From: Ectocarpus siliculosus
Lineage: Eukaryota > Sar > Phaeophyceae > Ectocarpales > Ectocarpaceae
Assembly: GCA_000310025.1 (NCBI GenBank)
Contig: FN649728.1
Location: 5,717,476-5,781,475 of the forward strand
Length of the DNA: 64,000 nucleotides
Direction: 5' to 3'
Both the position numbers and the translations under genes were made by a program. Under the pieces are notes generated by a model. It saw only the letters and a list, made by a program, of their open reading frames with translations. It made no database searches and was not told the origin of the DNA. Shown here one piece after another: positions 13,401-26,400 of this stretch. How positions within the stretch are numbered: the first letter of the stretch is position 1; each line of letters starts with the position of its first letter.

Positions 13401-14571
13401 TTGATCGTGGTGGAACTTAGCCGTCTTAGTTTCGTTCCCTTGTTCCATTAATGGAGGAGTGGGGAGGGAGGTAAGCGCCGGCCCACTGTATAGAACCAGT
13501 TGCCGCTGACCGAAAAAAGTGATCGTCACTTGGCTCAGCATCGATCGAGTCTACGTAGTACGCGAGCATGGGTGCTGGAAGCACCAAGCTTTCCCAGGAG
13601 GCCCAGAGCATGCGGCCTCGTTGGTATCTTGTCTCTCTCGGAGGCCTGTAACCCCTGCTAGTAGCCGTTGCAGGAGCTATCGGTTTGTTCTCCGTTTTGC
13701 TTTCGTCTTCTCCTAGAAATAAATATACGACGGATTCTCAAACCCGGGTATACTCCAAACTACTGGAACACGATGCACACATCGACAGCAGTACATAGTT
13801 GTCGTACACCCGTGACTCAAACAGATAGCGTCAGTGGTGACGAGCTTTGGGTCGCATGTACGCGAAAGGAGAGTGGCAAGAGAACGCCCGCGAAACACTG
13901 CCGTAGGTAAGCGAACGTGAGCCGTAACGCGAGGAGCACGAAGTGTAGTCTAGGCGGGGTCGGGAAAAGTTTCCTAAATCCAACTGCAGGTCAGCAGTAC
14001 CTGGTTCCATTGAGGAGGGAGATTGGGGCTGGGCAGAAAGCGCCACATCGTCGCAGCTCACCAACAAGATGTAGAACAAACTGGTATCGCTTGTAAAAGA
14101 CGCGCACAGCACGCACACATGTCCATGTGATGGGAAAACGGCGACACGCACTACGCCGACATCCCGATGCCCCGACGGCAAAGATACTATATTTTGTCCG
14201 CGCAAGGTGCTACAGCAGTACTGCTGTACTCTGATGTACAGTATTATTTAAAGTACTGCTAGGTATCATGCATGCAGAACAGCACAAAATCCAGGCCGTC
14301 ATATGAAGACAGGTGAGTCACAGGAACACAAGGGGGTGCCACATAGCAGCACTAGCACCAGCACCAGCTACGTACAGGTAAAGCTGGACCTGCAATCGGC
14401 CACTGCTGAACAAGATAGGCCTGGCACCGACGGCTTGTACGAAGTGGTAGACGCCAAAAATCCTCCGCAAACAAACCGAAAGCTCGGGGCAGTACAATAT
14501 CTTGGTGTCCTACTTGGCACTCACCATTTCCGTACCCGCCTGAGGTGGTTCGGAAAATCTTCAGGAGCCAT
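7436..14571 (-). CDS. DHHC-type protein S-acyltransferase (palmitoyltransferase), nine exons
   Basis: Transfers palmitate to cysteines of membrane proteins, probably in an endomembrane. Proposed exons, 5' to 3': 14571-14525, 13215-13047, 12546-12450, 11657-11416, 10111-9996, 9565-9459, 8822-8608, 8139-8058, 7536-7436. All phases agree, giving about 391 residues. The start ATG follows GTCACC and is the first ATG after an in-frame stop. In order: TM1 ([18 protein letters not shown]), TM2 ([20 protein letters not shown]), a SNPGYL juxtamembrane motif, an acidic/Ser-rich cytosolic stretch, then CxxC (RCRRCQDMK) and [19 protein letters not shown] with the catalytic DHHC cysteine. TM3 starts [11 protein letters not shown]4 is [14 protein letters not shown], and SLTSYE matches the family TTxE motif. 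[14 protein letters not shown] fits the PaCCT-like region, and the protein ends [17 protein letters not shown]. Exon 6 and 7 borders are the least certain. An extra copy of the last exon follows at 7344-7427. Confidence 0.88.
9925..9975 (+). repeat. CAA/CAG-rich microsatellite
   Basis: An imperfect (CAA)n/(CAG)n tract lies within the DHHC intron immediately downstream, in transcript sense, of the catalytic exon. The long open frames across it come from the repeat. Confidence 0.7.
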
Positions 14572-14599
14572 GGTGACCGTGAAGTGCGTGGCAGGTGGA

Positions 14600-16024
14600 G
14601 CGTGCAGCGTGTAATCGAGGTAGATGGGGCCCAACCCACTGCCCAGTACAGCACCAGCACGGACTTAGTTGGGGGCTCCGGTAATAGATGGGGGGTAGTC
14701 AGCATGTCGCTGGAGTCCCCAGATTACGCCGCATTTCCCGAACAATGCTCTCCACAGAGCTTGTAGTTCCCTTCGCCCATCTCCGTCGTGTCTTCTCGCA
14801 CAAAACGTCTTCAAGGTATGATCTACTTGAAGGCTGAGGTACTGCGTTGTGGTTCTTTTAGTGCCGTTCTGCTGCCGCCGCACGTGAAATCGAATGCGAT
14901 AGATCGGCGTACATGTACCAGGTACTGTCATTTTGGTTGTGGTTGTGCAGCTGGCGGAGCAGGCGCGTCCTCTGCTGCTGTAGAGAGCCAGCTCGTATGC
15001 ATAGCCACAGGCACGGCCGATCTCTGTTAGCGATAGTACCACTCGGGTCTTGGATGTTTCCAGGATTGTTCTTGTAGCACATTGTGCGGTCGCTTGAAAG
15101 AGAGTGCTACACTGCTATGCGCCCCGCTTGTTTGAATCGAGCCGTTCTTTCACATGTGTCTGAATACTGAACGCACAAACAGAGCGTTCAATGAGCTCGC
15201 AAAGAAAATTATCGTGAATGCGTGCTGGAGGTGATACCCGCGTGACGATAGGAAGTTTTTGTTCCTTTCGCAAGAAAAAGCAAGAGTTGTTTTAGGCATT
15301 TCGCAAGAATAAGCAAGAGTTGTTTTGGGAGTTTTATTGGGCCCAAGTACCCATGTTGTGTCAATCGGGAGAACCAAGCGTGGCGATAGCCCCCCCCCCC
15401 CCGTCGCAGCGATTATCTCTCCCTCCCAGTCGCAGAACAAGCTTGTTAGAAAAGGATCTTCCCCCTCCCATCGTACCCCCGCGTTCGTAAATATTGGTGG
15501 ATGTTAAGCACGGTCCAAGTGGGAGGCTTTTTGCACGGCAGCGAATAGTGTTTGGCCTGTCTGTATGATGTACATGTCCGTCGGGCAACCCCTTTCGATC
15601 AGGAAATACGTGTACGATGCCTACGATATATGGTACATAGTGGGACATCCATGCCGTGAAATTGAAATGCCATGCCGCGAACAGGGACCCACTCGGTCAT
15701 GGCTGAGTGGGTGCCCTGGTGAACCATTAATACCCCGTCTCTCCTTCCCTGTCGCCGTTGTTTGTTCCCTCGATGCGGCCGTCTGCGTCCTCTCTCGGTG
15801 GTGCTCCTCTGTTCGTGCGTGTTGGCGTCCGCTTCCATGGGTTGTCGCCTGTGTCTGTGTTCTTGCTTCTGTTTCGTGATTTTCTTGTCCTGGGTCTGCT
15901 GCGTGGGGTCTCTTGTGTGGTTGGTTTGGGTGGTTTCCTGTTGGTGTTTTTTTCGTTGTTGTCGGATGGTGCGTCCGTCGTTGCTGAAACACTGGGTCAA
16001 CGGGTGCCGCTGTTTCTCCCGAAG
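14600..16024. promoter_or_regulatory. Divergent intergenic region, DHHC gene (-) and RPS13 (+)
   Basis: About 1.45 kb separates the two start codons and must hold both promoters and 5'UTRs. No TATA element stands out. A 35-bp direct repeat (AAGCAAGAGTTGTTTT) occurs at about 15278 and 15311. A pyrimidine-rich stretch (cgtctctccttccctgtcgcc, ~15737-15757) could be the RPS13 transcription start. The AAG directly before the RPS13 ATG follows a pyrimidine tract, so a 5'UTR intron is possible. Confidence 0.4.
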
Positions 16025-17498
16025 ATGGGGCGCATGCACAGCGGAGGTAAGGGTATCTCCAAGTCTTCCCTCCCCTACAGGAGGAGCGCACCCTCGTGGC
16101 TGAAGGTCTCCGCCCAAGAGGTAACCGAGCACGTGTGCAAGCTGGCCAAAAAGGGTCTCACCCCCTCCCAGGTGAGCTTGTTCTTTCATCCAGCGCGCTG
16201 CAGGCAGTCAACCATTGGACTGCGTAGCGTTTTACCCCGCGCTTCCGTGTGACTCAATAGGGTGGAATGTGAACGCGTATGGATGTCGGGTTTTCCACAA
16301 GACGTGGACGTTTTGCGTTGGGTACATAAATGGGGTGTTCGATTGTCAGGTCCTTCGCTTCTGGTGTTGTTTGTTGCGCTTGAGCCAGGTTTCCGGACGG
16401 TGCTTGCAAGCTCGCCCAAGAATCACCCACCCACCGCGCGCACGCGCTACAGTATTCAGATTGTCTCGAGGTGTTGGGGTCAGAGTACATTATTTACACG
16501 TGGTTCCTACACGTGTGGCGTCCCCCCCCCCCCTGCGTTGGTGCTTTGAGTCGTACTGTGGAACATGGTACTGTACCGCGTTCATCGTCGGAGGGATCAC
16601 GAGCCTTTCGCGCGTCGGTGTGGTGGGACGTTTGCCATAACACAAACTACCCCGCTCTGAACACTCCTTCCTGCTTTTCGACATTTTTCTTGCTCTTCTC
16701 CTGTCGTTGCAGATCGGTGTGATCCTTCGTGACTCGAATGGCATCGCCCAGGTCAGTGCCATCACCGGCGCCAAGATCCTCCGGGTCCTCAAGGCTAACG
16801 GTGAGGAGAGAGAGTTATTGCTTGCCTTTAACCTCAGGCCCGAAAAGCTACTCCACAACATATCGTGGGAGAAATAGTATTGTGATGGTCACACAATGGT
16901 GCTGTGGTATCCTCTCCGACGGTTTGATCAAGGTTACGTCAACCCGGACACCTAATTCCGCCGCATTTTGGTGGGTTCGCGATAAGCGTGTCGGGTGCGG
17001 TTACTGTATCGCCGTGCCGTTCACGGATCGCAAGGCCGACCTTGTTTACGCGCTGCGTGTATGCGCCCGTACTGTTTATGCCATGCAACTGCTTACCGCC
17101 TGTTGCCCCCGCCCCCGCTCCCCGTTTTCTGCCCTTTGGTTTTGCGGGCCTCGTAGCACCAAAAGCCTCTTCAGTGTGTGTCTTCCGTACACGAAACACC
17201 TGGGAATTGTTTGTCGCAACTTAGCTCTCCGTTACCCTCACTGCACACGCGTTGTTGTCCGCTCTCTTTGTTGGCAGGCCTCGCGGCCGAGATCCCCGAA
17301 GACCTGTACATGCTCATCAAGAAGGCGGTGGCGGTGCGCAAGCACCTGGAGCGCAACCGCCGCGACAAGGACTCCAAGTTCCGCCTGATCCTCATCGAGT
17401 CTCGCATCCACCGCCTGGCTCGTTACTACAGGACGAACAGGAAACTGGCAGCGAACTGGAAGTACCAGTCGGCTTCCGCCAGTGCGCTCGTTGCCTAA
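16025..17498 (+). CDS. RPS13: 40S ribosomal protein S13 (uS15)
   Basis: Structural protein of the small cytosolic ribosomal subunit, binding 18S rRNA. Three exons: 16025-16171, 16713-16800, 17278-17498 (phases 0, then 1), 151 codons, the usual family length. It begins [20 protein letters not shown], continues through [24 protein letters not shown] and ILRVLKANG, and ends with the conserved block [18 protein letters not shown], then [10 protein letters not shown] and a terminal ASALVA. Donors are gtgagc and gtgagg; acceptors are ttgcag and tggcag. No frame damage. Identity is secure from near-complete similarity to animal and plant S13. Confidence 0.97.
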
Positions 17499-17499
17499 A

Positions 17500-19430
17500 G
17501 ACCGCTGTGTGATGGCCGAAGAAGTCTCTCGCCTGCAATGGACACTACTGCTGTTGCGCTATTGCGGCAAATGACCGGATGGCATTTAGAAGCCCTGCAG
17601 CCAATGTTCTGGGGGTTGTGTTTGCTCTGGTTCTGGAAATAGTGCAAACTCGGCCGCTTGGGATGGAGCATGTACGTGTCTACGATGTGTCAACTGCGGT
17701 TGCACTCTCTGAGCTGTTAAGGGGTATTTGCTCTCGTGTTCAGAAGTTGCTTTTCGGAAACCTTGCGGGGCATTTTGTTCTGCCTTTGTTTTTGGTCGGA
17801 TATAGGCATACGATGTGTGTCCAACGGGTACATGGACTTTGTGCAGAGAAATATCTTCTTAGAGGCGGGAAGCAACGAAGCAAGTGCGAAAGTATACGTG
17901 CATGAACAAACGAGGGGTCCAAGGGCAAGTTTTGATGCCGCTCGCCAAAAAAAAATAAAGCCTCTGCGACTGCCAGTACCCAGTTTTTGTTGTCCTTCCA
18001 CAAAATACACTTGTGGTCGCAGCGAAGTCTCCCTTTTGCACCATGCCGTGTGGTCAACCATCACGTGCCGCGTGAGTTGTGCGGAGGGAGGTGCTGTTCA
18101 TAAAATCTGAACGGCCAGATTGGGGCTGAAAAATGTGTGTCGTAAAAGAGGATGATGGTGTTCCTGGTGTCACCCCCTGTGTACGGCTGGCTGTGGTCAC
18201 AGCTTTTGTTTTGCTCCCCATCGCAAGCTCAATCAACCCGGGCCTTTGATGAACGAGTATTTAACATCTGGTGGTGTGTGCGTGTGCGTATGTTGTTTGG
18301 TGTTTTCGCCCATCTTTTGTTGGGCGTCAGCAGTCTACACATTTTGGGAACTTGTTGGCGCACCAGCCGGGGGCATACAGGTGGCAAATTACGTGTAGTA
18401 CCCTGAAATCAATGTTTGTGGTGGGTCGAACTTCTCTGGGGGTGAACGGTCTAAAATTTTCGCGCGTGGCAAGGAAACATGAACGAGAGCTCAGAGGGAG
18501 GAGGCACAAATGCGGCCCCATTGCCATTCAGGCAAACACCGCACGGGGAAGGTGGAGAATGGACAAGAACTAGACGTTGACCGGACGTTACTTACTCAAC
18601 TCAACGATGTATTGGGTTGGTCTCCTGGATAGGGAGTTCAATTTTGTATCCCCTTGCCTTGACGGCAAGGCAACAACGCATTTTTTGCCCACCATAAGAA
18701 AAGCATACCCAATCCTCCTGTTTGTCCTTGCCCTCTCTGGGCTGTGCTGATGGGTCATCCTCCTCTCCACCATGCCCCCTCCAAGCGATTCCCGCTCTGT
18801 TGCTTCATAAGATGGTCCGGGACAACGCCCAAACGGAACAAGTCGAATCAGCTCTCGCATTGTTGTTGTCTCCACATTAAAAACCGTTCCGATCTCTCTC
18901 TACCCAGTACCTTCATATGTCCGTACTGATCCAACACTTGACGCGGTCGATTCCCGTGTTAACAGGCTAACTTACCCTAAAAAGGTACGCTCAAATAAAC
19001 TGACCCCGAGGGGTCCGCAAGTCAACAGAAATCAACGACAGATATTCTGGAGTCCTCCGCTCCCTCTGCGCGCCATGCGAGGTAACAACTGAGACTAGGA
19101 GTCAGCATCACGGGTCAGAGAGAAAGAGGTACACCCCCTTAGTTCAATCTTGGTGCTTCACACGCAAGCAGAGACAAGGCCATCTGACGCAGAAAAAGAG
19201 AGAAAAAAGAGCGACAAAGAGAGAATAGAGAAAAAGAGAAAAAAATAAAAGGAAACAGGAAGAAAAGAAAGAAAACGAAAACGAAAACGAAAAAGAAAAA
19301 GAGCGAGAACTAAATGAGACCAGGCCGAAAATAACAAGAAATAAGAGACAGAAGAAGGCACACGGTGGAGAGACCACCAACGAATGAACAAGCAAACACG
19401 CAAACATGGCGACTAACCAGCGATACACGG
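17500..19430. other. RPS13 3' region and intergenic DNA
   Basis: No supported gene. The interval contains a purine-rich low-complexity stretch with GAAAAC-type repeats (~19190-19330) that produces long Phe/Ser-rich frames on the other strand. The 3' end of the LINE begins near 19435. Confidence 0.4.
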
Positions 19431-19434
19431 TAAT

Positions 19435-22400
19435 GGTACGTCATCACTCGTGGGGGGTCGGTGCAATGGTGCAGCGTTGGGGGGGGGGGATTGGCTAAAA
19501 GAAATTCAACCCGGCACGTACCACGCCACTCGGTCCGTCTCTTCTCGTTTACTTTCTTCCCTCGCCGTCTCGTCCGTCTCCTGCCCCCCTCCCGCCCCAT
19601 TGGTTGTTGGCTTGTGGTCTCGTTTGAGCGCTCGTTGTCGGCTGGCCTCTTCTTCCTTCTTGTGCCAGGAGGTCATGAACCTCTCAGCTCCCTGCAGCAC
19701 CGCCGCATGCCAGGGTACTCCCCCCTCCACCTTCGCGGCTTCCGTCCACTTTAACTTCGGTGCCGTGTTCTTCGGTACCGGGATTCCGAGACAACCTGGA
19801 TCGGTTTTCGTAGATGCGTGGTCGGTCCCGAATGCCTTCAGGTCGTCGAGCACACACTTCGGCCAGTTCTGTTCCTGTCCCCCCCTACGTCGCTTCTCCC
19901 CCCCTCCGCCAGTTTGCGAGCATCAGTCGTTTCGGGAGTCGCCCCTCCGGCTGCCTTGCCAATGCTCCCGCGAACAGTAGGCGTCGTTGTCGGATCGTGG
20001 CTTCAACGCTCTGGCATCCGACCCTCTTCAGCGTCTGGGCGTAGGAAAGCTGCCGGTAGGTTTATTTCTTGCGCTTGTACCCGATAACTCGAAGGAGCAG
20101 TCGGTGGTGTATCGACCGCAGCGTCTGGTAGTGACCGCTGAGTGGTGACCATGTCATGCAGCCGTACAGCAGTGCCTCCATCGCCTCCGCCTGGAGGAGG
20201 CCGATCTTGAGTCGGAATGGCGCTTTCGGTCTGTCAAAGAGCTCCCGGCCAAATCGCCTGAGGCACGCCCACGCTCCTCTGCTCCTGTAGTTGATCTCCC
20301 AGGCGAGGTCACCATGTTCGTTGACGAGGCCACCGAGGTACCGGAACTCGGTCGTCTGGGCGTATTTCTGTCCCGCGGCTTCGATGGTCAGCGGTGGAGG
20401 AGGCGGGGGGGGCTGTGGTGTTGTAGTCGGCTTGTCCTTCGCGCGCATCAGGGGTGTCTCCGTCTCCTTCTCCGATACCGTCAGCCCGAACTCCCTGAAC
20501 ACCTCAACGATGATGGTCATCATTCTCGCCACTCCTTCTGCAGACCTCGATACGACGCCGGCATCATCGGCATATAGCATCCCCCATACTGCCCTCCGTA
20601 CTCGGTCAAGGGGTGTCTTCTCCGCCCCCCCCGCTTCCGTCTTCCCCTCCTCCAAGCACACCAGGCTCCGCCGAACAACATCATCCTCGCTGAATCGGAT
20701 GACAACGATCTCGAGGACCTCGGCGAAGAAGATGTTAAACAGCAGTGGGGATAGCACACATCCTTGTCGCACGCCCTGTGTCACGAAGAACCAGTCCGAT
20801 AGTTCTCCGTCGTCCATGCGCACCCGGGCCCGCATTCCATCGTGGAATTGGCGGATGATTTTGACCAGCTTCGCGGGAATCCCGGGCCTGGCCAGCACTT
20901 TCCATAGCATCTCTCGGTCCATCGAATCATACGCCTTCTTCAAGTCGACGAAGCACATGTAGAGCGGTATTTTCTTTCTTCGCCTCAGCTCCTGGAGGCG
21001 GCGCACGACGAACAGCATGTCGACGGTGGATCGCCCGGGTCGAAACCCGCACTGTTCCTCCGGGAGGATGTTGTTGGCTTCGCAGAAGGCGCTTAGACGG
21101 TTGGTGATGACCTTGATGGGGACCTTGCCTACGTGAGATAGTAGTGAAATCCCCCTGTAGCTGTTACAGTTGGACCGGTCACCCTTCTTGTACAGCACCT
21201 TGATGCTTGCATCCTTCCACTCTTGCGGAAAAAATATCCTCCGTTCCACACCTTTACGAGGATGGTATAGAGGTGCCCCAGGACGAAGGGTTCGTCGTCA
21301 TCGATCTTGAGCAACTCGGCAGGGAGGGAGTTATGGCCGGGTGCCTTCCAGTTCTTGGGGCCTTTCGTTGCCCGTTTCACCTCCTCGAGTTCTGGCACCT
21401 CTCCCAACCGTTGAGTGTCACGTGTCGCTGGCCGCTGCGTCACTCGTTCGATGGTGTCTGGGTTCAGGGCAGGGGATTTTGTGTTGGGCAAGGTGCTGAA
21501 GAATCTCGCCCACCGCTGGAGGATGTCGTCCCTGTTCCGGAGCAACACGCCGTTCTCATCCGCGACGAACTGCTGTCCCCCCGCTTGTCTCCCGCTGAGG
21601 CCCACTGAGCTCTTGAGGTGTTCAGTCCTCGCATGTCGCGTTCTTTGTAGATTGCTTCGAGTTCAGTCACATATCCGTCCAGGTGGGCATAAATGCCCGT
21701 TTCGACTGCTGTAGCCACTCCCTTACACGCTGCTTTCAGAGTTCCAATTGCCCCTCATCGCTCGGCGCGCTTCCCGCCGTTTTGGTAAGGGCCTCCTCCA
21801 GCACTGCTCTCGTCTCTGGGGTCTCACACCACTCCTGCGTGCGGCGTCTCCGCGGTTCCTCCCCTAGGGTCGTCCGCGCTGCTTCGAGGAGAGCATTGGT
21901 AAAGTCGGTCGCCAATTCCGCGGCGGTGGTTGTTCGCTCGTCCAGTCGTGTGTCGAGGTTGAGGAGGAACTGATTAGTCACCGCACACCGTGCTGCTTCG
22001 AACTGCAATTCCCGTCGGATGAATTGCTTCTGTTTCGGTTTAGTCCGGACTGCACGGTTGTGGGCAAGCCTGCCACCGAGGTTGACGGTTGCTACTGCCA
22101 TCTTGTGGTCTGAGTCTGCTTTGACTGGGCGAACCGGCTGGAGGATGACAACCACGTTAGATACTCGGCCGTGATATGCCCAGGATGTAGTCAAGGCGCT
22201 TGCAATCGGTTCCCGACACACCGTTGTATGTGTGCCATATTCCGCCCTTGCGTGTCTCAAAGAACGCGTGTTCGTGAGAGCTAGCCTGTTTTCCGTTGCG
22301 AAGTTCAACAGTAGCAGCATGCCATTGTCGTTGAGCTCATCACGCCCGTACATTCCTATTACCCTTCCGTCCCCTCCGTCCAACCTATCTCCCGTCCGCG

Positions 22401-22870
22401 CTTTGGCGTCCATCCAGGACATGCACACATTCTTTGGAAGGGATCCTCCGCACGAGACTGTCAAGTTTTCCGCAGAACACGCGCTTGCTGTCTGCGGTTG
22501 AAGGTTCGGTTGGAGCATACGCGGCTACGAAGTTGACCGCTCCACGGTGGCCTGCCAACCTAAACCTCATGGCCGTAAGGCGTTCGTCAATAAACTCCGT
22601 AGTGAACGTGGATGTCTTGCACAAGCAGTGACTCTTTGACGGCTATCCCCACACCATGGGCTCCAACAGTCTCCGTGCCACACACACAGACGGAAACCCG
22701 CTGATGCAAATTCCGTTCGACCTGCCCTCCGTGTCTCCTGCATTCCCACCACCGATACGTCTTGTCTCACTGCCTCGCGTAGAACGCTGCAGGCTCGCCC
22801 GTATCCATTGGCCCCGTTTACAGCCTCGCATGCATGTACATCATCATCAGTGAGTTCGAACGACCAAAAA
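19435..22870 (-). mobile_element. Non-LTR retrotransposon (LINE), RTE-like, decayed
   Basis: Minus-strand remains of one element. The 5' part (22870-21740) encodes an apurinic-type endonuclease: VVGMQETRR, RGAVNFVAAYAPTE, GMYGRDELNDNG and the catalytic SDH in DSDHKMAV. The middle (21605-20062) is reverse transcriptase: FRPGRSTVDMLF, DLKKAYDSMDRE, GVRQGCVLSPLLFN and the active-site YADD. The 3' part (20060-19506) has the C-terminal VEATIRQRRLLFAGALARQ and LPKRLM found in RTE-type proteins, and ends at a stop at 19506. The pieces lie in several frames, with at least three shifts and one in-frame stop after GYKRKK, so it is dead. The 5' end is probably truncated. It lies between RPS13 and the carrier gene. 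The 3' border is approximate. Confidence 0.85.
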
Positions 22871-23450
22871 ACTGCTGCTGATGATGCTGCTGCTACTGCG
22901 TAGATGGTATGTGCCAGCGTGTCCCTACAAGTATACGTACGGCAGAGCCTCAACATACCGCAAAGAAGGGCTTTCTTGCGTCTGCCTCTGACTACTACTA
23001 CTACTGCGCATGTGAATAAGCGTGACCTACAGGGCCAACGAAAGGGACGGTACACTCCTGCATGCATACGTGGTGCGCCAAGATGCGTAGTCGAACACGT
23101 TTGTGGCCGTTGTCGCGATGCGATCTGATTGGTCAGGACCCGCGCCGCTCTATCTCGTGTAGCCAATGGCCCAACCTAACTCAACAACAGGTTCAACGTT
23201 CAACGTTCAACTCCGTGCGCGAAAATTGTTTTTTTTTTCTTTTCCCTCCATGGTGAATCTCAGATCCGCCTCTTAGTCACGAATGAAGCGCGTCACAAAA
23301 CAATCACACGCACGCACACCGCGACGCTCCCGCTCTGGCACACAACAACCCCTCCACGTCCCGCACTCAGTCAACGTGTCACTGAAACAGCTGGAGTTAG
23401 AACCCCAAAGGGTGTGCTTACCTACGACGCAGTATCCGCCCCGAAGACAA

Positions 23451-26400
23451 ATGACAAGGCAGCAGGCACCAAGGCCCGGCAGGGCCATCGTGCTGCTGTC
23501 TGTCGCGGGGCTGGGCGGGCTTTGCGCCTCCTCCGTTGCCCCCGCTTCCGATGGCAGCGGGATCGCGAGCCATGGGTCCGGCGGGGGGGCAAACGACGCG
23601 GTGCGCAGGCAGGACACTTGGAGCCAGGAACGGTGAGAGATTTTCGACATGTTTTTTTCTCGTGGCGTGAACGATAGCAGCAGTCCCAGGCAGAGGGGTT
23701 GGCCCTCCTAGGCAGAGAGAGAGACGGAGAAAGAGAGTAGCAGGCACGGCGGTTTCTGCTGATGTCTTGCTGTGGGAGAAGGGGGGGCGGGGTAAGCTAG
23801 TAGCACGTGAGCGTTCCCAGCTTACCTTTCGCCCCGGGGAACCGATGGCCGCGTCCGCTTGGGCTCCGACTTTCTATGTGGTCGGGGTTGACACAGGAAC
23901 AACGCCAATCGCTTAATATTTTCAGCATGTTCTTCCTGGTGTCACAGGGAATTAGAGCCGGTCAGGGCTGACCGCACTCTCGGCTCCACTCTTTGCCCCT
24001 CATCCCGCCCATCAATTTTGAAGGGAGACTTGCCTCCTTGCTGGGCGTGCTGCTGTGGTGGTCTGGCATGCCCACGCCTTTCGGTGTACGGTAGCAGCCG
24101 GCCGATTGTCTTTGACAACAGCAGCAAGAGTAGTGCAACATTGAGTACTTCTGTTCAGACCGAAATTCCCCGCAGCATACTGCCTACTGTCTATTGGAGG
24201 CGAATAGATGTCCACGTGGGCCATCTGCCTTCTGGCTATTATAATTCAACGAATACACAACAAGACCCGAGTGCTAAACCACCCGACCCGTGTTCCACGC
24301 CACCTCACCCCCCACCCCCCCCCCAACCCCCCACCCCGGCGCGCTATGTACCTCTCAGCGCACTCCACAGCAGCAGGGGCTCGCGGAGGCGGCCGCGCCC
24401 GGCACCCGTCCAGACGGGTGATGCCCAGCAGCAAAGGGCGGAGGAATCCGAGGTTAGGCTCGGCAGCGGCCTGGGCAGGAAGGGAATGTTCAATTCGTTC
24501 TCCCTGGGAGAGCATGAGCCGTCGTCGTACTACAACACGAGCCCTATTCCTGGAGGGGGGGTGCAACTCCAGCAGCAGCAACAGGACAGTAACGCCTTGA
24601 CCGGCGGCGCCGCTGCTGGCTACAACCCGACTTGCTACAACGACGAGAGCAGCGGTAGTCGCGAGTTCTTCAATGATGACAACAGCGAGGAGCCGCTCGA
24701 AGAACAGCAACAACAACACCAGCAGGCACCATACTACGGCAGCATGGCCCCTGCCGCCAGCGGTGGCGGACGCGCCAGCCACTACTACCCCGGCCGCGGG
24801 CGAAACGCCGCCGAAAACCTGGCCGCCCAGCAGTTCCAAGGCTACAGCGCCGGGCGCTCCTCCTCCTCCTCCTACCGACACGAGCCGTTTTTCTTCAACG
24901 GCGAGAACCCGTACAGCGGCAGCGGCAGCAGCAGCAGCAGCAGCCGCAGCAACGGAAACCGCCGCCGCCGGGCGCGCGGGGGCGGGGTGGTGGCGGCGTC
25001 TGCCTTCCCGGCCATCTCCCCGGCGCTTGCCGCCACCGCCGCCGCCGCCGCCGCCGCAGCGCTCGGGAAGATCNNNNNNNNNNNNNNNNNNNNNNNNNNN
25101 NNNNNNNNNNNNNNNNNNNNNNNNNNNNNNNNNNNNNNNNNNNNNNNNNNNNNNNNNNNNNNNNNNNNNNNNNGTGGCGCCTCTCGCCGCGGCCCTGTCG
25201 TCCCACTGGTGAGCTCCAACGTACCGCAAGTAGATTTGTGTGGTTTTTGTTGGTGTACATAGCGTCGCCGCGCTAACCGACTGACCAATGGGGGAAAAGT
25301 CGGTCTCGGTGCGGCAGAAAAAAACAATCTTTATGTGTGTGTACATTGGGTCTCCTGCTGCTGTATCGTGGGTATCCATCCACCTTGTGTATCCTGGGTA
25401 TGGTAGGGTCACAAAGTATGATGCGACGACGCTGCTGATCACTCTGTGGAGTCTTTTCGATCATCACCCCGACTCTGTCCCAAGAGCATCGACAGGTCTC
25501 ATGAAATATCGCCGCAAGTTTTGATTGAGCCTGGGTTTCGCACCCACGACCAACTGTTCAGCCGAAATCAAACCAGTACCATGATGATGAGCTCTGACTA
25601 TTGTAGCCCATTGGTTGATTTCGGCGCTTCTTCTTAAGCGTTCACCCACCGCCGTGCCTCTCTACCGCCTACAACACGTTCCAGCGTGCTCCCTCCTACG
25701 CTCTCAACTGATTTGTTTGTTTGTTGGCGCTGACGACGAAAATCTCCAGGGCTTACTTCGTCGCAGGGGGAATCTGCGCGGCGATCTCGCACACCGCCGC
25801 CGTGCCCCTAGACGTCATCAAGACCAGGATACAGTGCGCACCGCCGGGGGTCGAGTACCGGGGGACCTGGGACGCCCTGGTTAGAATCATCAGGTCGGAG
25901 GGCGCCCGTGTCCTCTTCTGCGGCGCCGGCGCGACGCTCGTCGGGTACGCCTTGCAGGGGTCGCTCAAGGTGCGTTTTCTCAGTGTGCATTGGAATGAAT
26001 AGCGTGTGAAGTTTGTTCTTTCTTTGCTAATGTAGCACGACGAATCCATGCCTTAAACCCAAGAGGCCGGGATAAATAAATTTGCACTGAATCTCTAAGG
26101 CATTGTTTGCGGAGGCACTGCCTGCGTTTTTTTTTTTTTTTTCGCACGCCGTCGCGTTCTGTCTCTTGTTGCCCCATCTCTCGTGGGATGTTGGAAGTCG
26201 TGGTTGTTTTATGGTTTGAGGGCACATCGGTAGTGGTGGTCAACACCGTTGTGTGATTGACGCTCCGTTACATGCCGGAGAAGGACACCAGAATCAAGGG
26301 CAGGGCGAGAACGCTTCATGTGTGCTCGTTGTTCGCGTTGGGATAGATTGTTTTTGCGTGTTTGCTTGGTCTGCTTGTTACATCGTAGATATAGAGCCCG

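Noticed and set aside
24246-25442. Long minus-strand frame opposite the carrier exon 2
   Set aside because: Mirror of (GCC)n/(CAG)n coding repeats; reads polyA/polyG/polyV, crosses the gap, and has no splice or domain support.
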